NCBI GenBank assembly: GCA_965248975.1
Contig: CBDFKU010000017.1
Coordinates: 124,001-188,000 of the forward strand
Reading direction: 5' to 3'
DNA from: CBDFKU01 sp965248975
GTDB taxonomy: Bacteria; Chloroflexota; Dehalococcoidia; Lucifugimonadales; JAGWBF01
DNA length: 64,000 nt
Part shown: piece after piece, positions 1 to 7,748 of the stretch
Numbering within the stretch: the first letter of the stretch is position 1
Layout of the letters: each line of letters begins with the position of its first letter
Notes under the pieces: generated by a model
Told to the model about the DNA's origin: nothing
Databases searched by the model: none
Seen by the model: only the letters and a program-made list of their open reading frames with translations
Translations under genes and position numbers: made by a program

Positions 1-230
1 GCATGAGACCCAATCCAGAACTAGATTAGATTGCCTTCATGCTCGACAGCCAGGGCACGGTACTGCAATCCCACTCGAACTGACCAGAAACGCCCGACCT
101 TCTTCAGTTGTAGCGACGAATGCCTGGGGTTCGGCCGCAGGAGTTCAAAGCATCGATCTGCCAGGCGCTGCACTACTTCTGGCAACTGGTAGTAATTCCG
201 CCAGAAGCGCGCCGTTGCGTGGTGTTTCAC
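1..230 (-). pseudogene. RelE/ParE-like toxin with in-frame amber codon, cut by window edge
   Basis: Small basic protein of the RelE/ParE-fold toxin type (family known for mRNA cleavage or gyrase inhibition). It starts with GTG at 230 and its first codon overlaps the antitoxin stop (GTGA). The core 'VGRFWSVRVGLQYRALAV' is typical. The frame hits TAG at 21-23 after residue 69, but the same frame continues after it as FWIGSH to the window edge. That matches the usual C-terminal strand of the family, where a Trp stands at the stop position. So TGG to TAG is the simplest explanation. The product is truncated, or the base call is wrong. The family is clear; the specific target is not. Confidence 0.7.
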
Positions 231-427
231 AGGTCAGTGCAGCTTCCTCCCTTCAGGCCCTGAAGGGCTTCGTCGGCCAGGGCATCAAGCCGGCCTGCGG
301 CCACGTCTTGCTCTAACTGTTGGTCCCAACTTGTAGCGTCGAACCCCGCGAACCAGGCACGAAACGCGGCGAGGTCCGCCTCTGACAACTGGCACACCGC
401 TTGCTTGACTTCATCAAGCGTGCTCAT
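227..427 (-). CDS. Antitoxin of type II toxin-antitoxin pair
   Basis: 66-residue acidic protein directly upstream of the RelE-like toxin with a 4-bp GTGA overlap, the usual antitoxin-first order. Its pattern (N-terminal 'LSEADLAAFRAWFAGFD', central 'WDQQLEQDVAAGRLDALADEA') resembles small uncharacterised antitoxins paired with RelE-type toxins in Chloroflexota and Cyanobacteria. It should bind and neutralise the toxin through its C-terminal half. I see no classical ribbon-helix-helix DNA-binding segment, so autoregulation is unclear. The gene is intact although its partner carries a stop codon. Confidence 0.65.
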   Translation of the reverse strand: MSTLDEVKQAVCQLSEADLAAFRAWFAGFDATSWDQQLEQDVAAGRLDALADEALQGLKGGSCTDL

Positions 428-498
428 GGATATAGGCTACCTTTCAAATCCATCGGGCGCAAATGACGTTCACAGCAGAGGAGATTACCTAGAGCGAA

Positions 499-1026
499 CT
501 ACACGTCAACTGGGCTAATGGCGTCGAGCAGACGGTCCACCAGGTCGGCCATGGAGCCGCAAGGCAACCGGCTGGCTGAGAGCCCTTGTATAGCATCGAG
601 GTCCAACTGTCCTGAAGCCGCGTCTATCTTGGCCAGCAGGTCCCGCCAGGGTGGGTCATCGCCGGACACATCGCCATCTGGCAATGAAGCGGTGTAGAAC
701 GCGTCGGCAGACGGGCCGGAGTACAGCACCAACGCAGGAAAAGATTCCGGGGCCAGCCCCAGTTCACTTGCCAGCGTGCGCACCGTGCTAGAGACGCCAT
801 GCTGTCCAAAGATCACCAGGTGGTGAAACGCGGCACCGCGGGCCTCGAAGCCGATGCGGAACCGCCGAAAAGTATCATGCGCCGCCGCGTTCCGCTCCGA
901 CACCAGGAAGATAGCACTCACCGGATGCTGGTGGTGCCCGTCTTCCGACAGGCTGCGGCACCACCGCGATAGCTTGTCCAGGTCGTGGGCGTCGGCAGGG
1001 TTGGAGACGTTTTCCGGCTCAACCAC
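499..1026 (-). CDS. Hypothetical protein
   Basis: 175-residue soluble protein, GTG start at 1026 next to the codons V-E-P-E-N. I do not recognise the family. There is no signal peptide or membrane segment. The middle (about residues 37-110) alternates hydrophobic strands ('VSAIFLVSE', 'HHLVIFGQHG', 'FPALVLYSG') with helices, which looks like a small alpha/beta fold, possibly thioredoxin-like but without a CxxC. The C-terminus 'MADLVDRLLDAI' is helical. It lies 41 bp downstream of the SnoaL-like gene on the same strand, so it could be co-transcribed with it. Confidence 0.45.
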   Translation of the reverse strand: MVEPENVSNPADAHDLDKLSRWCRSLSEDGHHQHPVSAIFLVSERNAAAHDTFRRFRIGFEARGAAFHHLVIFGQHGVSSTVRTLASELGLAPESFPALVLYSGPSADAFYTASLPDGDVSGDDPPWRDLLAKIDAASGQLDLDAIQGLSASRLPCGSMADLVDRLLDAISPVDV

Positions 1027-1067
1027 TGGGGTCGTTACCTCGCTGGGAATTCCTTCCCGGCTGCCGG

Positions 1068-1484
1068 CTAGCCCATTTCAGGGATAAGTCCCAGCTGCTG
1101 CATCAGCCCCAGAGAGTCCTCAAGCCCCCAATGCTCCACCAGCTTTCCGTCGGAAAAGCGGCCTATGTGAATTTCCTGCATAGTGATTGCCTTGTTGGTG
1201 GGTGCGGCCCCCATGAACTCTCCCTTGTGGGTGCCGCGGGCGGTGAAGCGGCCCACCACCTTGTCCCCTTCGGCGATCAGGTCTTCGGTGGTGACCTGCA
1301 AGTCCGGGAAAGCGGTGCGGAGCATAGTTGCCATCTGCTTCATTCCTTCGGGGCCCGACGCCTGCCCGGGCATAGGGTCGTGCTCAACGTACTTGGGTGA
1401 GATCAACTCGTCAAAGGTCGACAGGTCTCCTGTGCCAAAGACACCGGCGATTCGCCGCAATGCTGCTTTATTCGCCTCGGACAT
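1068..1484 (-). CDS. SnoaL-like ester cyclase / polyketide cyclase family protein
   Basis: 138 residues with the NTF2-fold SnoaL pattern: helical N-terminus, 'YVEHDPMPGQASGPEG' in the middle, 'GDKVVGRFTARGTHKGEFMG' strand pair, and the closing 'MQEIHIGRFSDGKLVEHWG'. The family ranges from true polyketide cyclases to proteins of unknown substrate, so the substrate cannot be named. It lies 68 bp downstream of the molybdenum hydroxylase operon on the same strand and may be co-transcribed. ATG start preceded by GGGGAGGAAC, a good ribosome-binding site. Confidence 0.75.
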   Translation of the reverse strand: MSEANKAALRRIAGVFGTGDLSTFDELISPKYVEHDPMPGQASGPEGMKQMATMLRTAFPDLQVTTEDLIAEGDKVVGRFTARGTHKGEFMGAAPTNKAITMQEIHIGRFSDGKLVEHWGLEDSLGLMQQLGLIPEMG

Positions 1485-1552
1485 GTTCCTCCCCTTTGTA
1501 GTTTACGAGCGCATCCTTCTCAATGAAGCTGGGAGGAGGCTAACCAGTACTT

Positions 1553-3829
1553 CTACTTCTGGTTCTTCTCCCAGAGCGCCTCCAGGATCGCCCCTGGGGA
1601 CATGGGCAGCACGTTCATTCGCACGCCAATGGCATGTTGGATGGCGTTGGCGATGGCCGCCATCACGGGAACGATGGGCATCTCCGCGGTCCCCCGTACA
1701 CCATAGGGGTGAGCGGGGTTGGCCACCTCGACGATGACCGTGTCGATCATCGGCAGGTCCAGGCTGGTGGGCATGCGGTAGTCCAGGAAGCTGGAGTTGG
1801 CCATCTCTCCCTTGTCGTTGAAGAAGTACTCCTCGTTCAACGCCCAGCCAATGCCCTGCACCACTCCGCCCTGTATCTGCCCCTCAACGTAGCTGGGGTG
1901 GATTGCTTTACCGGCGTCCTGCACGGCGGTGTAGCGTAGGATATCCACCTTGCCCGTATCCGGGTCCACCTCGACATCCACGACGTGGGCGGCGAAGCAG
2001 TTGCCGGCCCCGCGGGGGTCCACGTTGGACCGCCCAACGATGGGTCCGCCGGTGGAGTTGAGCTGGCCGGCCAACTCCTTCAGGCTGATCCTGAGCTCGG
2101 AGTCCGATGCGTGGGAGAGTACCCCGTCCTCGGAGTACTCGATGTCGTCGACGGGGACGTCCCATATGCGGGCCGCCCGCTCCATCAGCTGATGCTTGAC
2201 GTCCTGAGCCGCCTCGTAGCAGGCCCAGCCGGTCTTGAAGGCCACGCCGCTGCCGCCTGTCATCGAGGTGAAGCCCACCGAGTCCGTGTCGCCGACGATA
2301 GGCTTGACTTCCTCCGCCGGGATACCCAGAACCTCGGCGACGTGCATCGCCGCCACTGCCCGGGTTCCTCCGATGTCGGGCGAGCCCTCCACCAGGCTGA
2401 TCGTGCCGTCGGGGTTGACGCTGGCGGTGGCGCAGGCCGGGCCGGTGCCGTTGAACCAGAAGCCGGTGGCCACGCCGCGGCCCCGGTTGGGACCCGTCAG
2501 CGGGGTGGAGTAGTGTTCGTGGTCCTTGGTCGCCTGGAGGGTCTCCAGGTAGCCGATCCGGGCGAACCTGGCGCCGGTGACCTGCTGGGTGCCCTCTTTG
2601 GCGCCGTTCAGCGTCCGGAACTCGATCGGATCCATTCCGATCTTCTCGCATATCTCGTCGATCACGGTTTCGGCGGCGAAGGCCGCCGCCGGCGCACCCG
2701 GTGCCCGGTAAGCCGCAGTCTTGGGCTTGTTGGACACAACGTCGTCACCCTCGACGCGGACGTTTTCCAGGTTGTATGGAGCCAGCATGCACATAGCGCC
2801 CGGGACTACCGGCGAGCCCGGGAAAGAGCCGGCCTCGTAGGCCAGGTATCCATTGGCCGCCGTTATGCGCCCGTCTTTCTTGGCGCCCATCTTCACTTTA
2901 AGGTAGCTGCCCGAGGTGGGCCCCGTGCCCTCGAAGACCTCGGTCCTGCTCATGGCCAGCTTCACCGGATGGCCGGTCTTCCTGGACAGAGCCGCCGCCA
3001 CTGGCTCCAGGTATACGTTGGTCTTGCCGCCGAAGCCGCCGCCAATCTCCATGGGGACCACCTTGATGTGGGAGACGGGGATTCCCAGGATCTGAGCCGA
3101 CTGGGACCTCATAGCGAAGTGACCCTGGCTGCTGCACCAGATGGTGACGTTGCCGTCGGGGCTCCACAGGGCCGTGGCAGCCTGGGGCTCGATGTATCCC
3201 TGGTGCACTGACTGCGTGTGATACTCCCGCTCGACGATGACGTCGGCCTCTCGGAACCCTTTCTCTATGTCGCCCTTCTCGTATACGAAGTGGTTCGTGA
3301 TGTTGGTGGGCTTGCCGTTGTCGTCCTTCTGACCGAGCTCGTCGTGAAGCACCGGCGCGTCCTTCTTCATGGCATCCAGCACGCTGATCACCGCCGGCAG
3401 GACCTCATACTTCACGTCGATCAGGGACAGCGCCTCCTCTGCTATGTGAGCGGTGGTGGCCGCCACGGCCGCCACCGCGTGGCCCTTGTAGAGCACTTTG
3501 TCCTCGGCCAGACAGTTGTTGGCCATCACCTTCATGTCGAAGGGGATGGCCTCGCCTATGTCTACGGGGGTATGGGTCTGTTTGAGGAAATCCGCCGAGG
3601 TCACCACCGCCTTTACACCCGGCAGGGCCAGGGCTTTGCTGGCGTCGATGGAGATGATCCTGGCATGGGGATGGGGACTCCTCAATACCTTGCCATGGAG
3701 AAGTCCCGGCAGGTTGATGTCGGCGCCATAGCGGGCCCGGCCGGTGACCTTGTCGGGGCCATCGTGGCGAATGGGCCTGGTCCCGACGACATTGTACTCC
3801 TGGGTGGAAAGCACTACGTTGGAAGCCAT
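1553..3829 (-). CDS. Xanthine dehydrogenase family, molybdopterin-binding large subunit (CoxL/CutL-like)
   Basis: 758-residue catalytic subunit of a molybdenum hydroxylase. The N-terminal a/b hammerhead domain starts near 'GRARYGADINLPGLLHGKVL'; the molybdopterin-binding part includes 'EIGGGFGGK' and ends with 'GTAEMPIVP', which keeps the glutamate expected for the Mo active site. The active-site loop reads AYRAPGAP. It is neither the AYXCSFR loop of form I CO dehydrogenase nor the AYRGAGR loop of form II, so CO oxidation is unlikely; a heterocycle, aldehyde or aromatic acyl-CoA substrate is more plausible. Its ATG overlaps the stop of the 2Fe-2S subunit gene (ATGA), giving the order FAD - FeS - Mo subunit. 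Confidence 0.9.
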   Translation of the reverse strand: MASNVVLSTQEYNVVGTRPIRHDGPDKVTGRARYGADINLPGLLHGKVLRSPHPHARIISIDASKALALPGVKAVVTSADFLKQTHTPVDIGEAIPFDMKVMANNCLAEDKVLYKGHAVAAVAATTAHIAEEALSLIDVKYEVLPAVISVLDAMKKDAPVLHDELGQKDDNGKPTNITNHFVYEKGDIEKGFREADVIVEREYHTQSVHQGYIEPQAATALWSPDGNVTIWCSSQGHFAMRSQSAQILGIPVSHIKVVPMEIGGGFGGKTNVYLEPVAAALSRKTGHPVKLAMSRTEVFEGTGPTSGSYLKVKMGAKKDGRITAANGYLAYEAGSFPGSPVVPGAMCMLAPYNLENVRVEGDDVVSNKPKTAAYRAPGAPAAAFAAETVIDEICEKIGMDPIEFRTLNGAKEGTQQVTGARFARIGYLETLQATKDHEHYSTPLTGPNRGRGVATGFWFNGTGPACATASVNPDGTISLVEGSPDIGGTRAVAAMHVAEVLGIPAEEVKPIVGDTDSVGFTSMTGGSGVAFKTGWACYEAAQDVKHQLMERAARIWDVPVDDIEYSEDGVLSHASDSELRISLKELAGQLNSTGGPIVGRSNVDPRGAGNCFAAHVVDVEVDPDTGKVDILRYTAVQDAGKAIHPSYVEGQIQGGVVQGIGWALNEEYFFNDKGEMANSSFLDYRMPTSLDLPMIDTVIVEVANPAHPYGVRGTAEMPIVPVMAAIANAIQHAIGVRMNVLPMSPGAILEALWEKNQK

Positions 3830-4311
3830 CAGGCCTTCACCTCCGTCTTACTGGACGCGTCGAGGACGGCTCTGACGATCTTATCGTAGCCGGTACAGCG
3901 ACACAGGTTTCCCGCCAGCCAGTGGCGCACCCGCCCCTCCGTGGGGTTGGGCTCGCGCTCTAGCAGGGCTTTCGAGGCCATGATGAAACCGGGCGTGCAG
4001 ATCCCGCACTGCAGGGCGGCGTTCTCCAGGAAGGCCTGCTGAATGGGATGGAGACCCTCGACGCTGGCGACGCCCTCGACGGTGTCTAGCTTCTTCCCCT
4101 GGGCCTCTACACCAAGAGCGAGGCAAGAGTCGATGATCCGGCCATCCATCAGGACGGTGCAAGCTCCACAGTTGCCGTCGTTGCAGCCTTCCTTGGTGCC
4201 CGTCAGACCGAGCACGTCCCTGAGCACCTCCAGGAGGCTTTGTCTGGGCTCGCAGAGGAACTCGGTCTCTTCGCCATTGATCTCAGCCTGGACGTGGACT
4301 TTCCTTGGCAT
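3829..4311 (-). CDS. (2Fe-2S)-binding small subunit of molybdenum hydroxylase (CoxS-like)
   Basis: 160 residues, usual size for the family. The N-terminal plant-type ferredoxin domain has C43, C48, C51 ('GCNDGNCGACTVL') and C63; the C-terminal helical 2Fe-2S domain has 'QCGICTPGF' and 'NLCRCTGY'. It passes electrons from the Mo centre to FAD. It overlaps the large-subunit gene by 4 bp and begins 4 bp after the FAD subunit stop, so the three genes form one transcript. No Tat signal is present, in line with a cytoplasmic complex. Confidence 0.92.
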   Translation of the reverse strand: MPRKVHVQAEINGEETEFLCEPRQSLLEVLRDVLGLTGTKEGCNDGNCGACTVLMDGRIIDSCLALGVEAQGKKLDTVEGVASVEGLHPIQQAFLENAALQCGICTPGFIMASKALLEREPNPTEGRVRHWLAGNLCRCTGYDKIVRAVLDASSKTEVKA

Positions 4312-4315
4312 TCTT

Positions 4316-5191
4316 CTAAGCCTCCCTCGCTCGTTCTATTGCGCCTTTAAGGGTCCGACGGGTCAGCACGCCGACCAGGTGCCGGCGCTGCCTGACGGTG
4401 CCTCGCATATCGGCGATGGGTCGGGCCGCAGCCATGGCCGCCTCGGCCGCGTCGTCTATCGTCTTGTCGGTGATCTCCTTGCCCTCCAGGGCGGCAGCTG
4501 CCTCGCGGACCAGCAGAGGTGTGGGGGCCACCGAGGCCAGGGAGATGCGGGCCGACGTAACCGTCTTGCCTCCTCCGTCCAGCACCACAGATGAGCCGAC
4601 CCCGGCCACTGCTATGTCCATCTCGTTGCGGGGAATGAACCGGAGGTAGTGGGCACCGGAGGACTTCTGGGGTGCCGGTATGCGCAGCGATACCAGAAGC
4701 TCGCCGTCCTGGAGGACATTCTGACCCGGTCCCGTGCAGAAGTCCTCGGCCGGCACCTCCCTGGTGCCGTTGGGGCCGGCTATGACGCAGGTGGTTCCCA
4801 GGATGATCAGCGGGGGAACGCCGTCGGCGCTGGGGGCCGAGTTGCACAGGTTGCCGCCCAGAGAGGCCCTTCCCTGTATCTGAATGCCGCCGATCATAGC
4901 CGCGGCATCGATGAGGCCGGGGTAGGCCTGGGATATCGCCTGGTCCTCGTATATCCGGTAGCAGGGCACCGCAGACCCCAGGGTCAGCCCCTCGCCGGGG
5001 CTGTAGCGTAGCTCGTTAACCTCGGGGATATCCTTGATATCCACTAGGCGCTCGAGGCCGGGGTAGCGACCTCCCCTGAGCTGGACCAGAATGTCGGTGC
5101 CTCCCGCCAGGACTCGCGCCTTGCCCTTCTCCGCCAGCGAGGATACCGCCTCGCCCACGGTTCGAGCGGAAACGTATTCAAACTCCTGCAA
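4316..5191 (-). CDS. FAD-binding middle subunit of molybdenum hydroxylase (CoxM-like)
   Basis: I place the start at TTG 5191 (M-Q-E-F-E-Y-V), preceded by AGGAGGTG at a 5-6 base gap; longer open frame upstream is not family-like. This gives 291 residues, the normal CoxM length. Seen: FAD_binding_5 domain with 'ARVLAGGTDILVQLRGG' (pyrophosphate loop), 'QIQGRASLGGNLCNSAPSAD' (second FAD loop), and the C-terminal CO_deh_flav_C region ('MDIAVAGVGSSVVLD'). It hands electrons to an acceptor such as quinone or NAD. First gene of the operon. Confidence 0.9.
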   Translation of the reverse strand: MQEFEYVSARTVGEAVSSLAEKGKARVLAGGTDILVQLRGGRYPGLERLVDIKDIPEVNELRYSPGEGLTLGSAVPCYRIYEDQAISQAYPGLIDAAAMIGGIQIQGRASLGGNLCNSAPSADGVPPLIILGTTCVIAGPNGTREVPAEDFCTGPGQNVLQDGELLVSLRIPAPQKSSGAHYLRFIPRNEMDIAVAGVGSSVVLDGGGKTVTSARISLASVAPTPLLVREAAAALEGKEITDKTIDDAAEAAMAAARPIADMRGTVRQRRHLVGVLTRRTLKGAIERAREA

Positions 5192-5485
5192 TGACTCACC
5201 TCCTGAGATGGGGTGTGGAGGGCTCGGGGCGTTCGCCAGTCCCGGGCCCATGGCACAGGTGCCAGAGGGCTTACACATGGCATCATAAGGCCTACCCAGA
5301 CCCGTGTCAATTACCTCCCGTCGAAGGGGTAGCCTTCCTGCGGAGAGTATGATTAAAGAGGCAGTTTCTTTGATTCCGAGGGGGAGTAACCATGGCGCAG
5401 GATACCACCTCTGTTCCAACAGAACAGGGACCCTCCTTTTCTTGAAGAGCCTCTATTTGTTTCTGCTCGTCCTGGATAAAGCCAA
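5192..5485. other. Intergenic region with a well-formed start site and 17-codon frame
   Basis: 294 bp between divergent genes. On plus, ATG at 5392 is preceded by GAGGGGGAG at 5-6 bases, an almost ideal ribosome-binding site, but the frame closes at 5443-5445 after 17 codons (starting MAQDTTSVPT). A neighbouring frame then reads LKSLYLFLLVLDKA up to the TTG at 5486 of the membrane protein. This suggests the membrane-protein gene once began at 5392 and was split by one-base changes. A TATGAT -10-like hexamer sits at 5348-5353. Confidence 0.35.
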
Positions 5486-5950
5486 TTGAGCGGTCTCGTT
5501 ACCATATTGTTGGTAACTTACCCCATCTCTGTGCTCATAGGACACTGGGTTGTGCTAGCGAATGGTGGAGAGAAGAGATGGTACAACTTCTGGCTCACTG
5601 GCATGGCGCAACTAACAACAACTGCGGTTATGGTCATGATTCTACTGAGACTGATGACTGACATTCCCATTGGCCGGTACATCATCTTCATGCCAATGTG
5701 GTGGGTACTGTGGTGGGCGCATCTTAGGGTCAGCTATGGCATGAGATGGGATCAGGCTCTGATGGTGGTGCCACTAACGGGCATCGTATCCATCGTCGGT
5801 GGCTATATTATGGGGGGTGTACTTCCCTGGATTCTGTTCAATCTACTAGCAGCAATCTATTGGCAGCCATACCCACTGGATAGCCGAGGAATAAAGCGGC
5901 ATTGTCAACGTCAACGCCGTCTTGTCCAACTGCTTCGAAGGCGTATGTAG
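5486..5950 (+). CDS. Hypothetical integral membrane protein
   Basis: 154 residues with about four hydrophobic segments (residues 3-24, 41-58, 65-80 and 92-120) and a very basic tail ('RGIKRHCQRQRRLVQLLRRRM'), which should lie in the cytoplasm. I do not recognise the family. The TTG start is the first possible start after an in-frame stop and has no good ribosome-binding site, so the true 5' end may lie at 5392 (see the preceding region). Base composition is noticeably more AT-rich than the neighbours, which hints at a different origin. Confidence 0.45.
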   Translation: MSGLVTILLVTYPISVLIGHWVVLANGGEKRWYNFWLTGMAQLTTTAVMVMILLRLMTDIPIGRYIIFMPMWWVLWWAHLRVSYGMRWDQALMVVPLTGIVSIVGGYIMGGVLPWILFNLLAAIYWQPYPLDSRGIKRHCQRQRRLVQLLRRRM

Positions 5951-5972
5951 GGGGAGACGCGTAGCGAACGTG

Positions 5973-6003
5973 TTGCTTCGTGCACGCTCCCTTCTGATAT
6001 ACT
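5973..6003 (+). promoter_or_regulatory. Candidate sigma-70 promoter of rph operon
   Basis: TTGCTT at 5973-5978 and TATACT at 5998-6003 with a 19-bp spacer, about 40 bp upstream of the rph start. Spacing is slightly long, so moderate confidence. Confidence 0.4.
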
Positions 6004-6043
6004 GAACGCCGAAAAGTCTATTACGTCGCGCTGAGGTGATCTA

Positions 6044-6787
6044 GTGGCAGTACTGCCGAACGGAGCAAGGGTGGACGGGCGTCGCTGGGACGAGCCCAGG
6101 AAGACCACCATAACACCGGGGTATCAGGCCTTCGCCGAAGGGTCCGCCCTCATCGAGGTCGGCATGACGAGGGTGCTCTGCGCGGCCAGCATAGACGAAC
6201 GGGTGCCGCCCTTCCTGCGGGGCCAGGGAAAGGGCTGGGTCACGGCCGAGTACTCCATGCTCCCTCGCTCCACAGGGACGCGCTCTTCCCGCGAGGGCGT
6301 CAAGGGCCGTTCCATGGAGATCCAACGGCTCATAGGCAGGTGTTTGAGGGCGGTGACCGATATGGTGGCCCTAGGCGAGAGGACGGTCCTGCTGGACTGC
6401 GACGTCATTCAGGCCGACGGAGGTACCCGAACGGCGGCGGTCACGGGGGCCTATGTGGCCCTCTACCAGGCGGTCCTGGGGTTGGTCCAGAGCCGTCTGG
6501 TCAGCGAGGTTCCGTTGACCGGGGCCGTCGCGGCCATCAGCGTCGGTATGGTGGACGGGAACACGCTCCTGGACTTGTGCTACCAGGAAGACGCCCGTGC
6601 CCAGGTCGACTTCAACGTGGCTATGACCGACCGGGACGAGCTCGTCGAGATACAAGGGGCCGCCGAGGGCAATCCGTTCCCCCGGGATACGGTACCTGAG
6701 TACATCGGCCTGGCAGGCAGGGGCCTGGCTCAGCTGTTCCAGGCCCAGCGGGACGCCATCAGCATACTGAAGGGACAGGGGTCTTAG
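6044..6787 (+). CDS. rph: Ribonuclease PH
   Basis: 247 residues, standard length. Phosphorolytic 3'-5' exoribonuclease that trims tRNA precursors. Seen: N-terminal 'DGRRWDEPRKTTITPGY', the 'GWVTAEYSMLPRSTGTRSSRE' region with the Arg-rich phosphate-binding stretch 'RSSREGVKGRSMEIQRLIGR', 'DCDVIQADGGTRTAAVTGAY', and 'EIQGAAEGNPF'. GTG start with GAGGTG six bases upstream. First gene of a tight cluster with the YihY-like and HtrA genes (4-bp gap, then 14-bp overlap). Confidence 0.95.
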   Translation: MAVLPNGARVDGRRWDEPRKTTITPGYQAFAEGSALIEVGMTRVLCAASIDERVPPFLRGQGKGWVTAEYSMLPRSTGTRSSREGVKGRSMEIQRLIGRCLRAVTDMVALGERTVLLDCDVIQADGGTRTAAVTGAYVALYQAVLGLVQSRLVSEVPLTGAVAAISVGMVDGNTLLDLCYQEDARAQVDFNVAMTDRDELVEIQGAAEGNPFPRDTVPEYIGLAGRGLAQLFQAQRDAISILKGQGS

Positions 6788-6791
6788 AGCC

Positions 6792-7748
6792 GTGTTCAGG
6801 CGCTTCTGGAGATTCATATTAATATGCGCTGACGTCACCAACACCTATCTGGCCAACAGTGGCCCCCACCACGCCGCGGCCATCACCTACTACGCCCTGT
6901 TCTCCCTCATACCCCTGACCCTGGCCATCCTGTTCATCCTGGGGACCGTCGTGCGAGGCTCCGAGGCGCTGGAGGCCAGGCTCGCCCTGGCGGTGAATAC
7001 CCTGGTGCCGGTGTCCAGCGACGCCCTGGACGAAACCCTCGGCGTGCTGGACAGGACCAAGGCGGTCGCAGGAGTGCTGGGGCTGGTCGGACTGCTGTGG
7101 GTCTCCACCACGGTGTTCGGGGCCATACGTAAGGGCGTCAACGCCATCTGGGGCATAAGCCAGCCCCGGCGCTTCTTCCACGAAAAGCTGATGGACCTGA
7201 CCTTCACCGCCGGAGCCGGCCTGCTGATGGTGGTGCTCCTGGGCCTGACGGCGGCGATGGGTGTCCTGGGAGAGTCCTTCTCGGCCCTGCGCACCGGCAA
7301 CACGGACACCGACTGGCTGGCGCCTACGCTGCTATCGCCGCTGATAACCCTTGCGGCCTTTATGTGCATCTACCGGTTCCTTCCCAATACCCGGGTCACC
7401 TTCCGGGAGGTCTGGCCCTGCGCGCTCATAGCTTCCGTGGCGTTCGAGGGTTGGAAGCAAGTATTTCTCTGGTACACCCACAGTTTCCCCGTCTTCGATA
7501 CGGTCTACGGGCCTGTGGGCGCGCTGGTCGCCCTCCTCAGCTGGGTATACATATCCGCAAACATACTGCTGGTGGGCGCGCTGGTCACATCCAGGTACTC
7601 GGCGTATATGTCCCGACGCATCGAAGACGTGGTCGGAAGCCTCATCGCCTCATTCAGGGCTTCCCCGGGGCCACGGGCGAGCGCCTGGCCCGAGGCGATC
7701 AAAACCGAAAGCTCACCCGGAGTCGTAGAGACGGGTGAGGATGATTGA
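6792..7748 (+). CDS. YihY/BrkB family inner membrane protein
   Basis: 318 residues with about six membrane segments. Typical features of the family: 'GPHHAAAITYYALFSLIPL' in the first segment, 'WGISQPRRFFHEKLMDL', and 'FRFLPNTRV'-type loop ('IYRFLPNTRVTFREVWP'). The family was once labelled ribonuclease BN by mistake; its role is unknown, possibly transport or envelope assembly. GTG start 4 bp after the rph stop; its end overlaps the HtrA start by 14 bp, so translation is probably coupled. Confidence 0.88.
   Translation: MFRRFWRFILICADVTNTYLANSGPHHAAAITYYALFSLIPLTLAILFILGTVVRGSEALEARLALAVNTLVPVSSDALDETLGVLDRTKAVAGVLGLVGLLWVSTTVFGAIRKGVNAIWGISQPRRFFHEKLMDLTFTAGAGLLMVVLLGLTAAMGVLGESFSALRTGNTDTDWLAPTLLSPLITLAAFMCIYRFLPNTRVTFREVWPCALIASVAFEGWKQVFLWYTHSFPVFDTVYGPVGALVALLSWVYISANILLVGALVTSRYSAYMSRRIEDVVGSLIASFRASPGPRASAWPEAIKTESSPGVVETGEDD

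Noticed and set aside
1985..3211. Long plus-strand open frame (408 codons) opposite the molybdopterin subunit
   Set aside because: Low-complexity Gly/Arg/His-rich shadow of a clear gene on the other strand.
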